A DNA stretch of 64,000 nt from Phytophthora colocasiae (Eukaryota > Oomycota > Peronosporomycetes > Peronosporales > Peronosporaceae), in the NCBI GenBank assembly GCA_018806915.1, contig JAGKQI010000104.1:62001-126000 (forward strand), given 5' to 3'. The stretch's first letter is position 1; each line of letters begins with the position of its first letter. The translations under genes were made by a program, and so were the position numbers. The notes beneath the pieces are model-generated. The model worked only from the letters and a program-made list of their open reading frames with translations, did no database searches and had not been told where the DNA came from. Positions 17,820 through 32,800 of this stretch are shown here, one piece after another.

Positions 17820-20800
17820 TCACTCCCTAGCAATGGTGGCCATTCCAGCTATGACACTCGAGACAGCGGCAGATGCAGTGGCTGTAGCCGTAGTGGCAGT
17901 GTTTGTCCAGTTGATCCCTTGGCCTGCACGTTGCGCTACAGTGGTGTTGTCTGCGTCGATGGATTGGCAATGAGTGATCGCATACACGAGCTTGTCGTGC
18001 ATGACTTCTCTGCTGGAGTAGGCTGGCAAATCGATAGAAAAGAAACCTAAAAACAAAAACACGATCGTTTCTTAGTTCGAAAGCAACACACACAAGCGGA
18101 ATAACTTAATCGTACAGGTATGAGCGATCGGAAGATATACATCAGCACGACCAGCAGCCTTAGGCAATCCTGAGATCTTGAAATCCTGCGTGAAGTCTGC
18201 AGCATGCGTAGGCAAACGTGATCGTCCCCTGTAAACAATAGAAAAACGAATGATTAAAAAGACATTGAAAACGTCTAACATCTCCAACAGACTTACCACA
18301 CGAAGCGCAGGAACGATGACTTCTGTTCATCCGTGAATTCGGATAGGACGTCCCAGAAGTAGGCGACATGGGGGTCTGAAGCCTGGCAGCCATCTCCATA
18401 TATCGTACGTCGCCGTAGAAGAGAGATATCAACCGTGGCCTTTCCACAAACCAGTGTTCGTAGTTCATGCCACGAGAAAAGGCCAAGCGTAGGGGCTGGT
18501 AACATGGTCGCCACGCCACGAGAAATGTCCTCACACACAGGTGCAAACTCTGTCAAGCGATACGTCTCAACAGCGGATGCATACTCCACTCTATCTTCCC
18601 AAGTCACGTGCAAATGTTGCCCACCAGGAACTAACTCGACAGTTTCCCGCGTACTGGAGAGCACAGTGAAGCTTGCGTCCACGATCTCGTCAAACATGGC
18701 TTCCGTAATCCCATGAGCATCGAGGTTAGCAATTGTGTCGACCACCTGGAAACATCCTTGATGAATAGCTTCAATATCCTGTCGCGTCACTTGCTGCCCC
18801 ACTAGCAACTTCCAAATAACTGGCGGAAGGTTTAGGTCCAGTGGTGTTTTAGTCCGAACAGCGATGCCTGCGAGCTTGCCGAGGAACTCGGCCATCTGCA
18901 CACGTTTAACGTTCGTGCGTAGATGGGAGTTCGGTACAAAAAGCTCTCGGTTTTCCCCCGTACCCAAGAGAGCGTTGGGGCATGGTCGCAAGATAGGAAC
19001 CAGAGGTGTGAATGTCTGCAGTTCGGAACTTAATTGGGCTAAGCACTCGCGGTACAACCCACCAAAGTCATCCCCAAACTCGCCCACAAACTGGCATTTA
19101 AATGCTCGATCAGCTCCTCTTAACAGTGCTGGTTGAAGCCCATGCAACTGCTCAAAGGTCTGCGCGAATACACTATCACGCTCACCAGCTTGAATCGCCA
19201 GTGGATCTCCTTGTTCGGAAAGCTCTAGTGCATCGTGAGCACGATGGCGATCGACCTCAATTTCTGGTCTAGCTGCAGCTGGTGCCTGCTGTTCTTTCAA
19301 GATCCCGAGCCACCACGCGAGTTTCACATGCTGGAAGACAACCCCACGAAGAGCACGAGCGCCGCGAGCAAGAAGAGAACGCTTGTCGTCAGCTGAAAAG
19401 TCGATAAATGCCAGTGATGTCTGCAGCCGGCAGTTGAAGTTACGTAGCACCAAGAAGCGTCGCTGTAGAGTTTCCAATGGAAGGCCTCGTAGAACTGGGA
19501 AAGCGTGGATTTGCTCTTCTGACGGTACAAATTCCTCTGGAGTCATGCGTAGAGGATCACAACTCAGTAATGCCTCAGCTCGGGACTCGCATATCTCGTT
19601 TACTAGCTGGACAAGAGCTCGATCACGTGCCGGAGTAAATATCTGCTGCGAGGCGTGTAAACGACGCAGCTTGGGGCCGTACTTGGTCGCTAGTAGTCGA
19701 CGTCCCGTTACTGAGAATTCTGGAACGGCTGTGAACGCTACACCCCACTTGGTGTCCCCAGTAGATTGCTGTTGGAATGATGCAGACGTCGTTACTTCAA
19801 CTGCTGTTGCCACTACTTCTGCTGATCGGACAGCTTCCTCTGCATCAATTTCAGTGCCTAATGATTCAATAGGTGGTGGAGGCGGTATGGCTGCTATATC
19901 AACCCCTTCGCCTTCCACGCCTTCAGATAGAGATAAGGCTTGTTCATGTAGAAGCTGACGGTGTCGAGCACGACGGGCCATGGCCTCGGTATCTTCACGC
20001 ACAAGCGACTCCATCGCGTGCATATTAGCGAGAATGTAGTCTGCAGCTTGCTCTGCATCATCTTCACAATGGCGAAGAGCATAAATACACCAGTCCATCG
20101 GGAATCCCATTTGGCTTAGAGCGATACCCAACTCCATCCGAAAGTTCGGGATGGAGTCATCACCTCCGCTTTCCTCCCCGCCGACAAAGCCTCCGAGATC
20201 CTCTTCTTCTTCGCTATAGTACGAGTCTTCTCCACTTGCCAGTCCACTTCCGGTCCGAGGTAGCCCTGGCTCTAGTCCTCCATCTTCGACACGGTGACCT
20301 CCAATGAGGTCAATCGAGTCGCGCTGGTTATACAATGCAAATGCAGGGTAAAAGGTTCCTTCAAGTTTGGGACCCGTGCCACCAGGACCAAAGGCTACAC
20401 CGAGATCTTTCCCATTGAGAGTATAACTCAATGTACCTCGACGTAAATCCAGGGTGAGGCGTACAACATCTCCAGTCTTGAACTTGTCACCATAAGTGCC
20501 TCGTTGTTTGCTGCCATTGTGCCACAGTGCCCGGTTGCCAATCCAGCCCCAGCCGCGGTTGTCCTTGCCTAAATATGAGTCCAACCTAACGTCTCTACGG
20601 CCGATGCCCAAGAAGATATTGGAGCTTGCAGTCACAAAAGTGATGCGCACCTCCCAAATGTGCACTCCTCCATCAAAACGCGCCACTCCAATAGCTGTCT
20701 GCCAGCCCTTATCGCGCACGAGTGAAAGTCGAGTATCTCGGGCTTCAAGCTTTAGGTAGGGGCCCTTTCGTACACGATCCACACGGCATTGGAAGTTCGA

Positions 20801-23800
20801 CTGGACTGGGAACCGCCACACGAAGTTATCTCCATCAATAGTGACTTCCTGTCCTCCGCAGACACCTGTAAATGCTCGCACCTCGGCTTCACTTCCCCCA
20901 GTAGTCGCATTATCAGCCTCAGCTTCACCACCTCCACCTTGCAGAATCTGTAGGCAGTGAGAGCTAGCCGTCTCACTTTGGGGAGCCAGACGCACTCGAA
21001 TACTTGTCGCTAATGGGATACTCACCAGTGCCTCTTGAAGCTCCAGATCATACGGGTGTGCAGTTTCCACACGGATGCACACATCCTCCGAGATATCCGA
21101 CAGGAAATTATCAGCGGAAAGCATGAATTCGTCCGGCAATTGTGCCACAATAGCAAGATCACTTGATTCTTCGCTTGACTCGTCGGGAGTACCCAGTTCT
21201 TCAGTTCTTGCCGGGTCCATTAGAGCCTTCATCACACCGTAAACTTGACTTAGCGGCTCGAACCACTCGAAAGCGCTCATTAGATTGTCACAGTCAAGCG
21301 AATGGAATCGGAAACTGAAGTTAGCGTTCTTGACATACGCTGTTCCAGTAGCTCCCAAATTGGCGAGTAGTTTACAGTTTGCATTGAAAGACATGGTCGG
21401 GTGAAGTTGCTGAGGACGCGAAATACTCGAGAAGGCTGTGCCTAAAAGCTGTCCATTCTTGGTGAAGAAAATCTCTTGTGTGTCGAGACGTAATCCACAG
21501 CCAAAGACATCACCAGCACTCACAGCTCCGGTGGGTTCGTCCCATCGCCACCGATCTACACCAGTATCACCCGCACATAATACTTGACCATTTGCTGGTG
21601 TAAACGAGTACGATCGAGAACTGTCTGCGCTTCCGCCCACTAACACTCCTTCCAGTGGGAATGATGGTGGAGAAAACCCGAGTGCAAGTGAACCTCCCAT
21701 GCTGCTGCCAGCACTCCATTCGATGACAGTGATCTCAAAATACACAATTTCAGCTTTCACCTCGTCTTGCATTGTCATCACGAGGGCTGGTGTGTGCTCA
21801 AAGCGGCAAGAATATACCTCCCCAGGTAGCACTCCAAGTCCCTCAGCTGCCATTGCATCTCGCGTAGTAGAGCTGCTGCCATCTTCAGCCCGGTAGTCCA
21901 GCAAGAACTTGCGCTCTTCACCTGATAGATTACGAGTAACCATCATCTTGGACGAATGACTCACCAGCATCTCCACAAGAGGCTGCTTGGAAAAATGGAA
22001 GCGATACGGCAGGCTCAGTGCGCTGCTACCGTCGCGTTCTAAACAGGCTGCTAGTTCTTGTACTCGTTGATGACATTGTTGATCTTCAACTGTCAACATC
22101 AACTCCACGAAAGCCTGTAACAAAGCGTGAAGCGTAAATCCACCGTCTTGGTCTTGGCTAAGAGCCATAATCTTCGAACGGCAATAAATGAGCGACTGCT
22201 TGTCGTACCAGTGTGCACCGCACTGAACAACTGTAATAAGAACTCGCAAGAGAGCTACTGCGTGCTGCCCGCTTGGAGGTTGGTTCTCTCGTAGAACTTG
22301 TTGCACTAGTGCAAATAAAGCAGCAGGAAGCTCAGGCCGTAATTGAACTGCAGCAATTGTTTTTTCACGGTCTTTGCTAGACACCAGTCCTTGATATTGA
22401 AGTAGAACTTCGAGGAAACCAAGTACGTTGTCGACAGTAATCGGTGAGCAAAGTACGGTGTCTTCGTCTGTGAGATTTAGAGCAAATGCAGTGCTAGGCT
22501 CATTAGCACTCGTATCGTTCAACGTGACCACAGGTAGAAGTAGACCGTTGTTAAAGTCCGAATCCACAGCCCAAAGAGACGTCTGGACAACGACATCATC
22601 GGCCACAGGGAGCAGCAACTGAATCCTTGACGAGTCACTCGACTGATTCTTTACGTTACGAGGCGGTAAGGCCTGGTCGATCTCTCCCATTGCTTCTTCA
22701 TCCTCAGCTTCGTTCTCGATCTCGACTGTAGTGGGGAGTTCTACACCTCCACCCCCTGTGGATGCTGGAGAAGCTGCACGCCACACACAGTTGAACGTCT
22801 CTACGCGCTTCACAAGATCCTCACGAACGCAACGTGTACTTGAGACGTCAGGGGGTTCGAAGGGGTCTTCCTTGCTTCCAGCTACGCATCCTAGTGCCAC
22901 GTATCCAGACGGAGCTACTGGCCACCAGATCGAACGAAGTTGTTTTCGCTGAAAATCGGGATCGCTTTCAGAGTTTCGGGGCAATCCTTTTCCAGTAATA
23001 TCCACACGTTCAAAGCTCGCCGGGGGAACTAAGTACCCTCGGTTATTGCTGTCGCTGACAAGAATTATCGGAGCATCTGGAGCACCGTTACCGCACTTCA
23101 CAACGTCTCCAAGGATGAACCATTTACTGCCTGCCGTAGCAGTTTCGAGTGCTGGTGGAATCACTGGACGCCAAATAGTCACAGCATAATCTGCTGCCGA
23201 TTTCATTCCGGTATCATTGATCGTTGTGCTAGAAAACCGTTTCCGCCATTTGTGACGATGCTTGAGTAGAGGATCGGGAGGAGGAACGCTCCACAAGCGC
23301 TCGTATGTGTCAACCACAACAACTTCTAGACCGCAAGAAAGTTGCATCGGCCCTTTCGGGTATCGTCCGTCCACTTTCCGTGTACGAAGTGGTGAAGTGT
23401 CCCAGCTCATTAAAGCAGTAGGAGCGGAGTGCGTTCTTGAAATAATGTGCAGAATTGCCTCGAATGTCACGTTCTCCACTATACTTGGTTCATCCAGAAT
23501 ATTAACGTCTTCCCCGGCGACGGTATCCCTGCTCTGTTCGCTTTCAACAAGTGACTCGATTAATCGAGTGACACCAGCCCAGCCTAGCTTGGAGGGTTGT
23601 TCAATCACCTCGTCAATAGATTGCTGGAGAGTTAACAGATTTTGAGACGAGCTCAAATTTTCTGCTAACGTCTGAGTAGGGGAATTCGCCATTACTTCAT
23701 GAGTCCTACGAGAGAGGATCTGCTGAATCTTCCCAGACTTTTGCGCCTTCGACTGTTGCTGCAATTGATACCCCAGCTCATACGGAGATCTTGGGTTGGC

Positions 23801-26800
23801 TGGTCGAGGCGCAGTCAGCAAAGATATCAACGGTCGTAGAACAAGTGGGTTCGCTAGCTCGTTGAGAGGCACTTCCTCATTTTGCGTCGCATTATCCACC
23901 AGCCTCACAATGTGGAGTAGAATCTTTCGAGCATGAACGGCAGTAAGACGTTGGCACAGTACCTCCTCTTCGAGATCAATCTCAAAAGCATTCAGCTGGC
24001 GAATCCCGTCATCAAAATTGCTGTTACATTCGCCCCAGAGTGTCAGATCTGACTTCGGCTCCAGACTCACGTTGCTGGAGCGCTCTATTTTCTTCGTCTT
24101 GACGGGACTGCCATTTCCGCGGGATGCAAGTCGCTGTGCCACAGGAGGACAGAGCGCGCTGGACTCGGACAAGGCGTAACTTGGATTCTCGTCCCCAATA
24201 TCTTGGAAATTGACTAAGGGCTCGCTACTCTGTTCATTCGACCCAGAAAGGAAGGGCTCACCTCTTAAGTGACCAGCACCTTGCCTGGGTGATAACACAG
24301 ACTTCATCAGTTCAGCTCCAGCGTCCGACAGAAGTAGCCGCAGCGCTGTTCCAATGTTGTGATCTGTCTGTCGCAGTGCCTCAGCACACACTCGCTCAGG
24401 CTTGCCCAGAATCATCGCTAAATGACGCACATTTGGCGGATAGTTATGCTGTTAAGGTATTCAAATAGTGTACCAGTTAGAATGAAATTGATCAGTAGCA
24501 ACAGAGTAAGCACTTACCAAGTCTAACACCCGTCGATGTTGAATCGCCACGAAGGCCTCATCCAAATTACCGGCTGCCACCTGCAGGGCTTCTTCACACT
24601 CAGTCGTACTCACAACTAAATTTGCTTCTTGAACTCGAGCAAGCAGGCGTAAGCTTAGTACTTGCATCTCCTGAGCACTCTGCAATTCATTATAAAAAGT
24701 AGCAACAAAATTAGTTTACAATAGCTACAGGAAGGTTTCAAGATTTATACGTACCGAACGCGCCAACCCAGTCTCGCCACCGGAGCGTAGGATTCGCGTT
24801 TTTGATAGTTCACTGGGGATACTTGACCGTTGTAATGATGAATCACGGTTCAAACTATCTCGACCAAGTGCGATACGAAGCATCGATCCGACTCCGCCAT
24901 CTTGACGAGGCGACGTGATCCCTGTAGGTTCGCTCGGTCCAAAGCTCTCTCGTTGTTGATAGGATGCAGGAGAAAGAATGGATGTTGGTATCATCGAAGA
25001 AAACATACTAGGAGTAGGAGGTGCGGCTGCAGGTGTCCCTGGGGCTTGAAGAACCGAAGACCGGGGTGAATTATACCCGCCAGCTCGAGGCGAATCAACA
25101 GCAGGGTTCGGCGATAACAAAGCTCGAGGAATATTGCTTTCTGCCACAGAAGTAATCACACGCAATCCTTGTGTCACCGCTTGACGGCTTACCCCTGAAG
25201 CGGTCGTGCTTCCATGCACCCCACGATTCTGTAGCTCCGCCGGGCTTCTGGGCACGATTTGAGGTGTTCCGATCTGCGGCTGCTGGTACTCTTGCCCAGG
25301 GATCAATATATTGAGATCTCCAGTATTCTGTGGCGTCGTGGAAATTGGGGGAGGAGCACCTCGCCCAATGCTGCCACTAGATGTTCGGACTTGGAATTCG
25401 TAGGTCACCAGACCACCCCGGGACAGAATCAGAGAAATCCGAGACCCGGTAGTGACTCGCGTACTGGAGCCATGGATCCTCACACCATTAACAATTGTAC
25501 CATTCTTGCTGAAGTCCTGAAGCTCGTACTGCTCTTCACCCCCCTCAGCTTCACGTCGTAGTCGACGCAAATGGAAATGACGACCACTGACACTTCGGTC
25601 GTTAACAATCAGATCGCATGCATCTGCAGCACGACCAACCCGGATGATAGGAGCCGTGAGCGGGAAGGGGGCGTAGTCGATAGCTGCCTGGCCAGATACA
25701 CCAGCCTGGCCGTGTTCATTCTCGTTCAATGGAGGGAGAGGTAGCAATACCCCCCAAGTGCCAAACGGCAGATCTCCCTCATTCGAGCGGTTCTCACGTC
25801 GTTGTTCGGCCCCACGACCAAAACCAGAAGAGGAGGTGCCACCAAATGACGGATGGTTCACCTTTCGACGAGGCGATTGAATGGCATCCATCCCCCAGCT
25901 CAAAGCGTTTTCGCTTCCTAACTTTTGAACTACCTCGTTTCGCATGTTAACTTCGTAATGATCCAGTGCTGAGTCGATCACTTCCTCTGTATCCAAGAAC
26001 ATTTGGCGCTGTTTCACACAAATCCATCGCTTTTGCAGGGAATTGGCAGCTTCAAGACCAGACCCTTCGGACTTGCTCGCCCACGACAGGGAATTCTCAG
26101 ACGTCAGCAATGTGGCCAAACTTGATATCAGCTGAGATTCTGAATGTAAGAGCGCCGGGTTTAGCGCTGGGATCTGTTTCAGTAGCGATGCCAGTGCTTT
26201 GGAGGATCTCCAGCGTATCTGTTGCTTGAACATTTTTAATCGATTTCGCAAAATCTCCTGGACAGAGTTGTTTTGGGGGAGTTCTAGGTCATAGTGCATT
26301 CTGCACTCGCCACCAAGTGAAAAGCCCTCAGAAATTAACGACGATAGTGTTAATACGATGTTTTCCACGTCTTCGAACATGTCCACGAGTGCTGGAATGC
26401 GCTCGATAACGTGGAGCTTTGAGAGTGCAAAAGATTGGGCTCGTGGGCCCGCTTCAACAAACGACGAAATCGGTCCATCCGATTTCACTTCCACCACTAC
26501 TTGAGCCAATAAGTCAGCTGTTCGTGGGTCACGCGTAACTCCTGAAAGGACCCCAAATGTATTGGATCCTTCACCTTCGATAGCCACGTATCCACCTTCC
26601 CTGAAACCTACCACATTCCCACCAATAATACTTACAGCCGCTGCAAGTGTTGCTAATGCATCCAGAGCGTCCTTGGCTTTTTGCCATAACATTAGTGACT
26701 GCTTGTCGCGAGAGTTTTCCGAATCTTCGGAGCCGGTATTGCCATCGGTTGCGCCGCTGCTGGGCTCGTCTGTCTCAGGAGACGATGTTGCCGTCTCGGG

Positions 26801-29800
26801 TTTCCTTAGAGAACCGGTGTCGGTATCTTTCCTGCGCTCGTCAAGCACTTCAGTATGTAATACTGCGCTTCCAGCCTCCTGGACGCTAGTGTAGTATGCA
26901 CAAATTGAATCGAGAAGTGGATTCACTTGATCCGACTTGGCAAGCCCTCTGGTGAGTGCAGCATTGATCGCTACTTTCCACGTAGGATAAAGCGTTAGAT
27001 AACGCAGTAAAGACACAACCTCAGCCGACTTCGCATCTGCAACATGGGCCTTCTCAATCAAGTCCTGTTGAACCTGTGAGACTCCGAAATCTTTGGCCAC
27101 GTCAATCCCCTTTAGACAACGTGCAGACTTGCATAATGAAGTACATGAACACTCCAATCCTAGCTCATGAGAGCACAGTCGAGGGCGTAAAAGAAGTGGG
27201 AGTCCAACCAATGCCATCAGCATACTGAGTATGTCTCCAGAGAGTGCAGGAGCAGATTGTTGAGACCGATAGATCTTGTTGAGTGCAGACACGGAATGCT
27301 GCGGGAAGACTAACATCGCTAATCGAATGCAAACCGTTGCTGATGCCAAGTCTGTTGAATTCATCCCCGTAATAATGTGTGCAGTTACCATTGCGTTCGT
27401 AGCAATGATAGCGCCAACATTAGTATTCGCCGACCCACAGGAGAGGAGTACACTTAGTATCTGATTCCGATAGTAATGGCCATAGTGGGGGTTTGACCCA
27501 ACTGCCCCAGATACCGGGGAGGATATCGCGAACTTTGAGCCAAAATATTGCAGCAGGCTAACACACACGCGCTTCAATGACGCGTTCGATACCAGATCGT
27601 GAGAAGCCTCTGCAGTCATCGCGTTGTTGCCAGTTGCGGGATCATCTTGTAATAATTTCAGGTTTTCCAGCAAAAACCCGATAAAGGTTGAGAGCACTGG
27701 GTTCACACGCACACTTGCTGAACTATTTCTGTTACTCTCGTTGGCATCTTGGAGAGATCGATACATCAGCGCGCGAGCCATAGCCCACCCAGCTGCATGC
27801 AGTTTCACTAATGGTAATTTTCGTTGTGGATAGACACGCTTGCTCTGGAATGGTAAACGCTTAGACACCGAAGGCTCCCCAATATACTTGGAGTCAATTT
27901 CCTTCATCAACGACTCAAACAGGGCGTCTGAGTTCGCAAGACAACTGTTTTCAGGAAGGTCCTTTGCTTCGCTGGCATCATCGGGAGAGTTGTCAAGCCC
28001 GTGGCCATCGCCTGATCGGCCAGTGAGGATATACGAGCTATAGAATCCGGCTGCTATGCGAACAACTTCATCGTTTGCCAGCGAGTTTGAAGGCACTGGC
28101 AACGGTAGGTCTGCAGATGGGAGCGTCCTGGACCCAGCTCCAAGCTGACCCTTGTTGTTACGCCCAAATACCATCACTCGTCCATTTGACATCAGGATAA
28201 GTGAGTGGTAACACCCACAGGATGCAGTCTTGATCTTGGATGATAATGGCAATGGGACGTACTGGGCACTATTCTTGTGTTCTTTGCTCCCAATTCCAAG
28301 CTGCCCATAGTCATTGCGTCCCCATGTGATAAGTTTTCCTTTCTTGCTGATAGTCACGGTGTGGTAATATCCACAACTAACGGCAACAATTTTTTCGTCA
28401 CTCTCTCCAAGTGCGGTTCTTGCCAACGTTGGTACTTTCATGTTGCGGGCGTGGCCAAGTCCCAGCTGGCCGTAGTCATTCTTACCAAATGCATACACCT
28501 CCCCTCCACTGGTAACCGCGACAGTATGGTACAATCCACATGCCACCTTAGTGACAACTTGACTCGATAACGAGTCAACTAGTTGTGGAGTGTGCTGGTG
28601 TTGCGTATGGTCAAGACCCAATTGGCCACAATCGTTCATACCAAACATGAGTAACTCACCATTACTGGACACTACCGCACTGTGGTGATAGCTGACGGCT
28701 GCTGTCGTAATATGATATTTTTCCCGCAAACTATCAATCATTCGAGGTGTATGGCTCTTCGAAATAGTAGATCCAAGACCTAGCTGGCCTCGATCGTTAT
28801 AGCCCCACGAGTACACAGCCCCGTCAGAAGCAACCGCTAACATGTGCTCACATCCATTAGCCGCGGCAACCATATTAATGGGAATTCCACTGAGTGCACG
28901 AACGGGAGTGGCGATAATTACCCTCTCTTCAAACGTTCCATTTCCGCATTGACCACTCTTGTTAAGGCCGCACGTGAATACCGCGCCATCCTTCATCACT
29001 ACCGAAAGAACTTCATTTCCACCGGCAATATCACGAATACCTTTTGCTGAAAAGAAAGGTACATGCTCCAATTTGCTTGTCGAGTTGCAGTGACCTAAGC
29101 ACAGCTCACCGTAGTTGTTTTGCCCACAAGAAAACAGCTCACAATCATCGAAACTGGCCACGTTCGATAGCTGTTCGGACCGGCCTAGTTCTGCTACTGT
29201 GGCATCTCCCGCATGCCCCTCGCCTGCCATTTTACCTTTGTCCAGCACGCCGCCTAGGGCTCGTATCTTGTCATTCCAGGATCTACGAGGAGGGCAGAGC
29301 AGCGTGTTCAAATCCATTTGATCCTCTTGAGCTGCGCTTGATGTGTAGACAAAATAGGCAGCATCTAGATCACCTCGGTTATCATCATAGCATGCTGCAC
29401 ACAGTTTGATGCTGTCATCATCTCGTTGTCCATAGTGTACGCCAGATAATGGCATCTTCTTGCACTCTTCACAGGTGTAAGATCCCGACACAGACTCGTT
29501 GTACGCAGGTCCATTGTCACGATCAAAAATGCCGCAGAAGCCAATGTATCCGATGTCAATGTTCGTACCCGCAGATGAGCTAATTGCTTTCACCAAAATA
29601 TATCGACCAGTAACTGGATAGGCAAGCTGTTTGGAAACCTGAGCACAACTCCCGTCCATTACGAAGAATGCAACAGGTACGTTTTCATCTCGAGGGCAGC
29701 ACCCGTTACTTGGAGGGAATGGCAACGCTGCAAATTCTTCTGCGATCATGTTGTCAAATTCGTGAAAACAAGAGAGATCTGGAGGTGTGCTGGTGACAAA

Positions 29801-32800
29801 CACTACAGCAAGTCGAAGAGGGCTCGAATAACCTGGTCCTGGCCCTCGAATATTGATGTAGCTTATACACATAGGAGTGTCCACCTCATGCTTCAATACC
29901 AAATTTACATTAGCTCCCTTGGTAGAGCTATATACTGTCGTGTCGTCTACGAGGCAGTTGCAGGCAGCATGTGAACTACTGAACTCTCCACCATCACACG
30001 AAATCACTTGCAGTTGAAGACTTTTGCCCAGTTGTAGCTCGTTCGATGTAGCCATGAGTTGGTTCTGAAGCTGCGTTGCAGGGTAGAAAATGTACGGAGG
30101 TAATTCGGAACGGGGGCGTGGATGGAAATTCACATCGAATACAATGCCATTGCACAGTGCTGATACTGCGGGGAACAGAGGCTTTTTCAGCGTTGCCCCA
30201 TTGAATTGGACAGTTTCGGGTTCTGCGCAATCTGAGAACAATGTTATGGTGGCCTTTTCGAAATCAAACCAAACCCCCAAAATACCCCCTTCTAGCAATT
30301 CTTCGACGCTCTTCCACTTCACATCCAGTTTGTGTTGAAGTGGCATATCCATCTCCAAACAGTCTTTGTCGACAATTCCAAAGCTGAGTGCAGATCGTCC
30401 GTCTTTCCCTGCCGCCACAACACGCACTTCCACAAAAATACTCCCGTTTTCGAAGCCCTGGCTTGCGACGATACTCTCAAACTGATCTTCTGATGAACTG
30501 GAATCACCAGCAGCTACAGTTGTTCCGTTCGACAGAAGTTGCAAGCGACTCCCTTTCCTCTTCCCATTCCAGCTAATTGTTGCTCCATCAAAAGGAACTG
30601 CGACAAGTCCTCCAGAAATAAATGTGTTCGGGAATTGGAAAGTAGAACTACCACACCATAACTTCGATGGAACGGATGCCGACAGATTCCAATGTACGTC
30701 AGCATCCTTTATACCAATCGAAGGGAAATAGATCCCTCCTCCCAAAGTAATTGAGCTAAATTCTGCAACATGGCATCTCTTTACACCGTTATAAAACTCC
30801 ACTTGACGTTCTTCGCAATTCAGTAAGATACCAAGGATTTCTGAACATTTCCATCGTATTCCGGCTGGTCCTAACATATCTCCACTGCATCGTTCACCAT
30901 GTAAAAATATTCCACAGAGACTGCCATCCCCTGGGAGGTAGGTATTCAAATCTACTGAGCCAGTAGTGACGCCAACAAACACAGGGATATCACTGAGTGT
31001 GCGGACAGACACTTCCCAATACCAACGGCCCCTGTAGAAGGGTTTATCAAGCACTGCAAGCCCGCCACACCCCTGTGATATACAATCATTGTCGCTACTT
31101 CCGTCGAGACTCTTGTGAGCAACCGTCAGCTTTCGAAGATCGGTGCCGAGTGTGATATACCGAGAGCAGATTATGTTCGGGTACTTTGACCCTGTAGCCG
31201 CAGGTAGTATAGCGTACTTTTCGGCGTTATTCACATCGACCTGTGAGTTATCTGACGCATCAAACTGAACGAAACTCTGCCATCCCTTCCAACTCGTCAG
31301 ATCTGTCAACAACCGTACCAAATTCGTACGGTGAAGGTGGTCCCAATCCTCCCCTCTGTAAGGAAAGCAGCAAGTCTCTAACACCAAAAGCATGTCCTGC
31401 ACTGCAAGCTGGATAGATGCTGATGACGTCTTCGTGTCGCTTGGTGTGGCACCTACACCAACCTCGATGAGTTCTTGTACTTGACGAAGATGACACGTGG
31501 AGGATTCAAGCAGAATTGTCAGTAACTGGAAGAACTCTTGTCCAATGGCAGACGAAAGCTGAGGCCCAGCAAACTCCAAGTCAACGAGATAGTGAACTTT
31601 AACGATCGAAGCCTGTCCCGTGGACTGTTTCCCTCCTTGTTGGCTACGAACACGCTTGAATGCTAAAGACAGCATCGGGATAACGTGGAATCGGGAGGTG
31701 GGGATGTTTTTAGTGTGCTGAAGCAGGCGAGCAAAGGTCTTGAGCCCTTTTAGACGCATTTTCGCGTGCTTTTGATGAGCAACTAAGATATCACGCATTT
31801 GATCTTCGGGGTGTCGAGATCTTTCGCTTTCTCGGCTGGAAGTAGTCACCAGGTTGCTTCTTGACTGCTGAATAAACGCAAAAATGTCTGCGTGTATCTG
31901 TTCATCTTCTTCTTCCATCACCTCTAACGACTTCGTCTCCATCATCCTGTTCAACTGACGGGTAAAGCGTTTTTGTTCAGGCTCTTGTACCGGAATTTCA
32001 GCTGGTTCACGTTGGGAAGCCTTCGGAAAATCTGTTGTAGTCGTTTAGATTACTTCAATCTTACTAATCAAGCATAGTAGTACTAAGTCGTACCGTAGGT
32101 TGTTGTCATCGAAATGCCAGGAAGGAGCTTCATTGGGGACGATGCAGACGGAGTACACTGGATAGGGGCAGGTGACAGCTGAAGAAGGACAAGTGCCCGA
32201 CGAATAATTGGCTCGCACACTGCGTTGTATAGTGCCTGCTGTCGCTCCTTTGCCTCCATGTCAGGAGAAAATCCGCTCGGAGCCCCCTTTTCACTGTTTT
32301 ATGATAAATATCGTTGTCAGAATCCGATAACCTCAATGATAAAAAAAATGTACCTGAATGCTGCTGCCAGTTTTTGCTGTTCTCTCACAATCCTAAATTT
32401 AACAAATACGTGTCAGCAATTCCTTGCAATCAAGAGTACACGCGTGGTGTACAATACCATCGACGTAGCTGTAGTGCAGCCTTCCAGGCATCAACCACAG
32501 TTTCAGCTAAGGTTCCTTCGCTTGAAATCGGTTCGGTTGTGTAGGAAATGTTCGTGTGCTTTAAAAGAGCAGCAAACGTTGCTCGAACCGCGCGATTGAC
32601 TGCCTCAATTCCGCCACTTTTTTCCAAAGTCGCCTCCACGCTGTCCTGCCTCTTCAGTCTCGCAACTCGGAATTGTGGATTTGCACCTCCTGGAGCCGAT
32701 CCAGGATCCAAAACATTGCGTACTTTGTCCAAAAGCTTTTTGCCTTGACCGACATTTTCCATCACTTGTAGGAGGAGCATTTCATTTCTACCAACTTCAG

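Noticed and set aside
24725..31954. Treating the frames at 18293-24430, 24725-31954, 32430-34376 and 34448-38680 as four separate genes
   Set aside because: Every boundary has a matching GT donor and AG acceptor 60-75 nt apart that keep the frame, and none of the internal pieces starts at a convincing ATG. One gene fits better.
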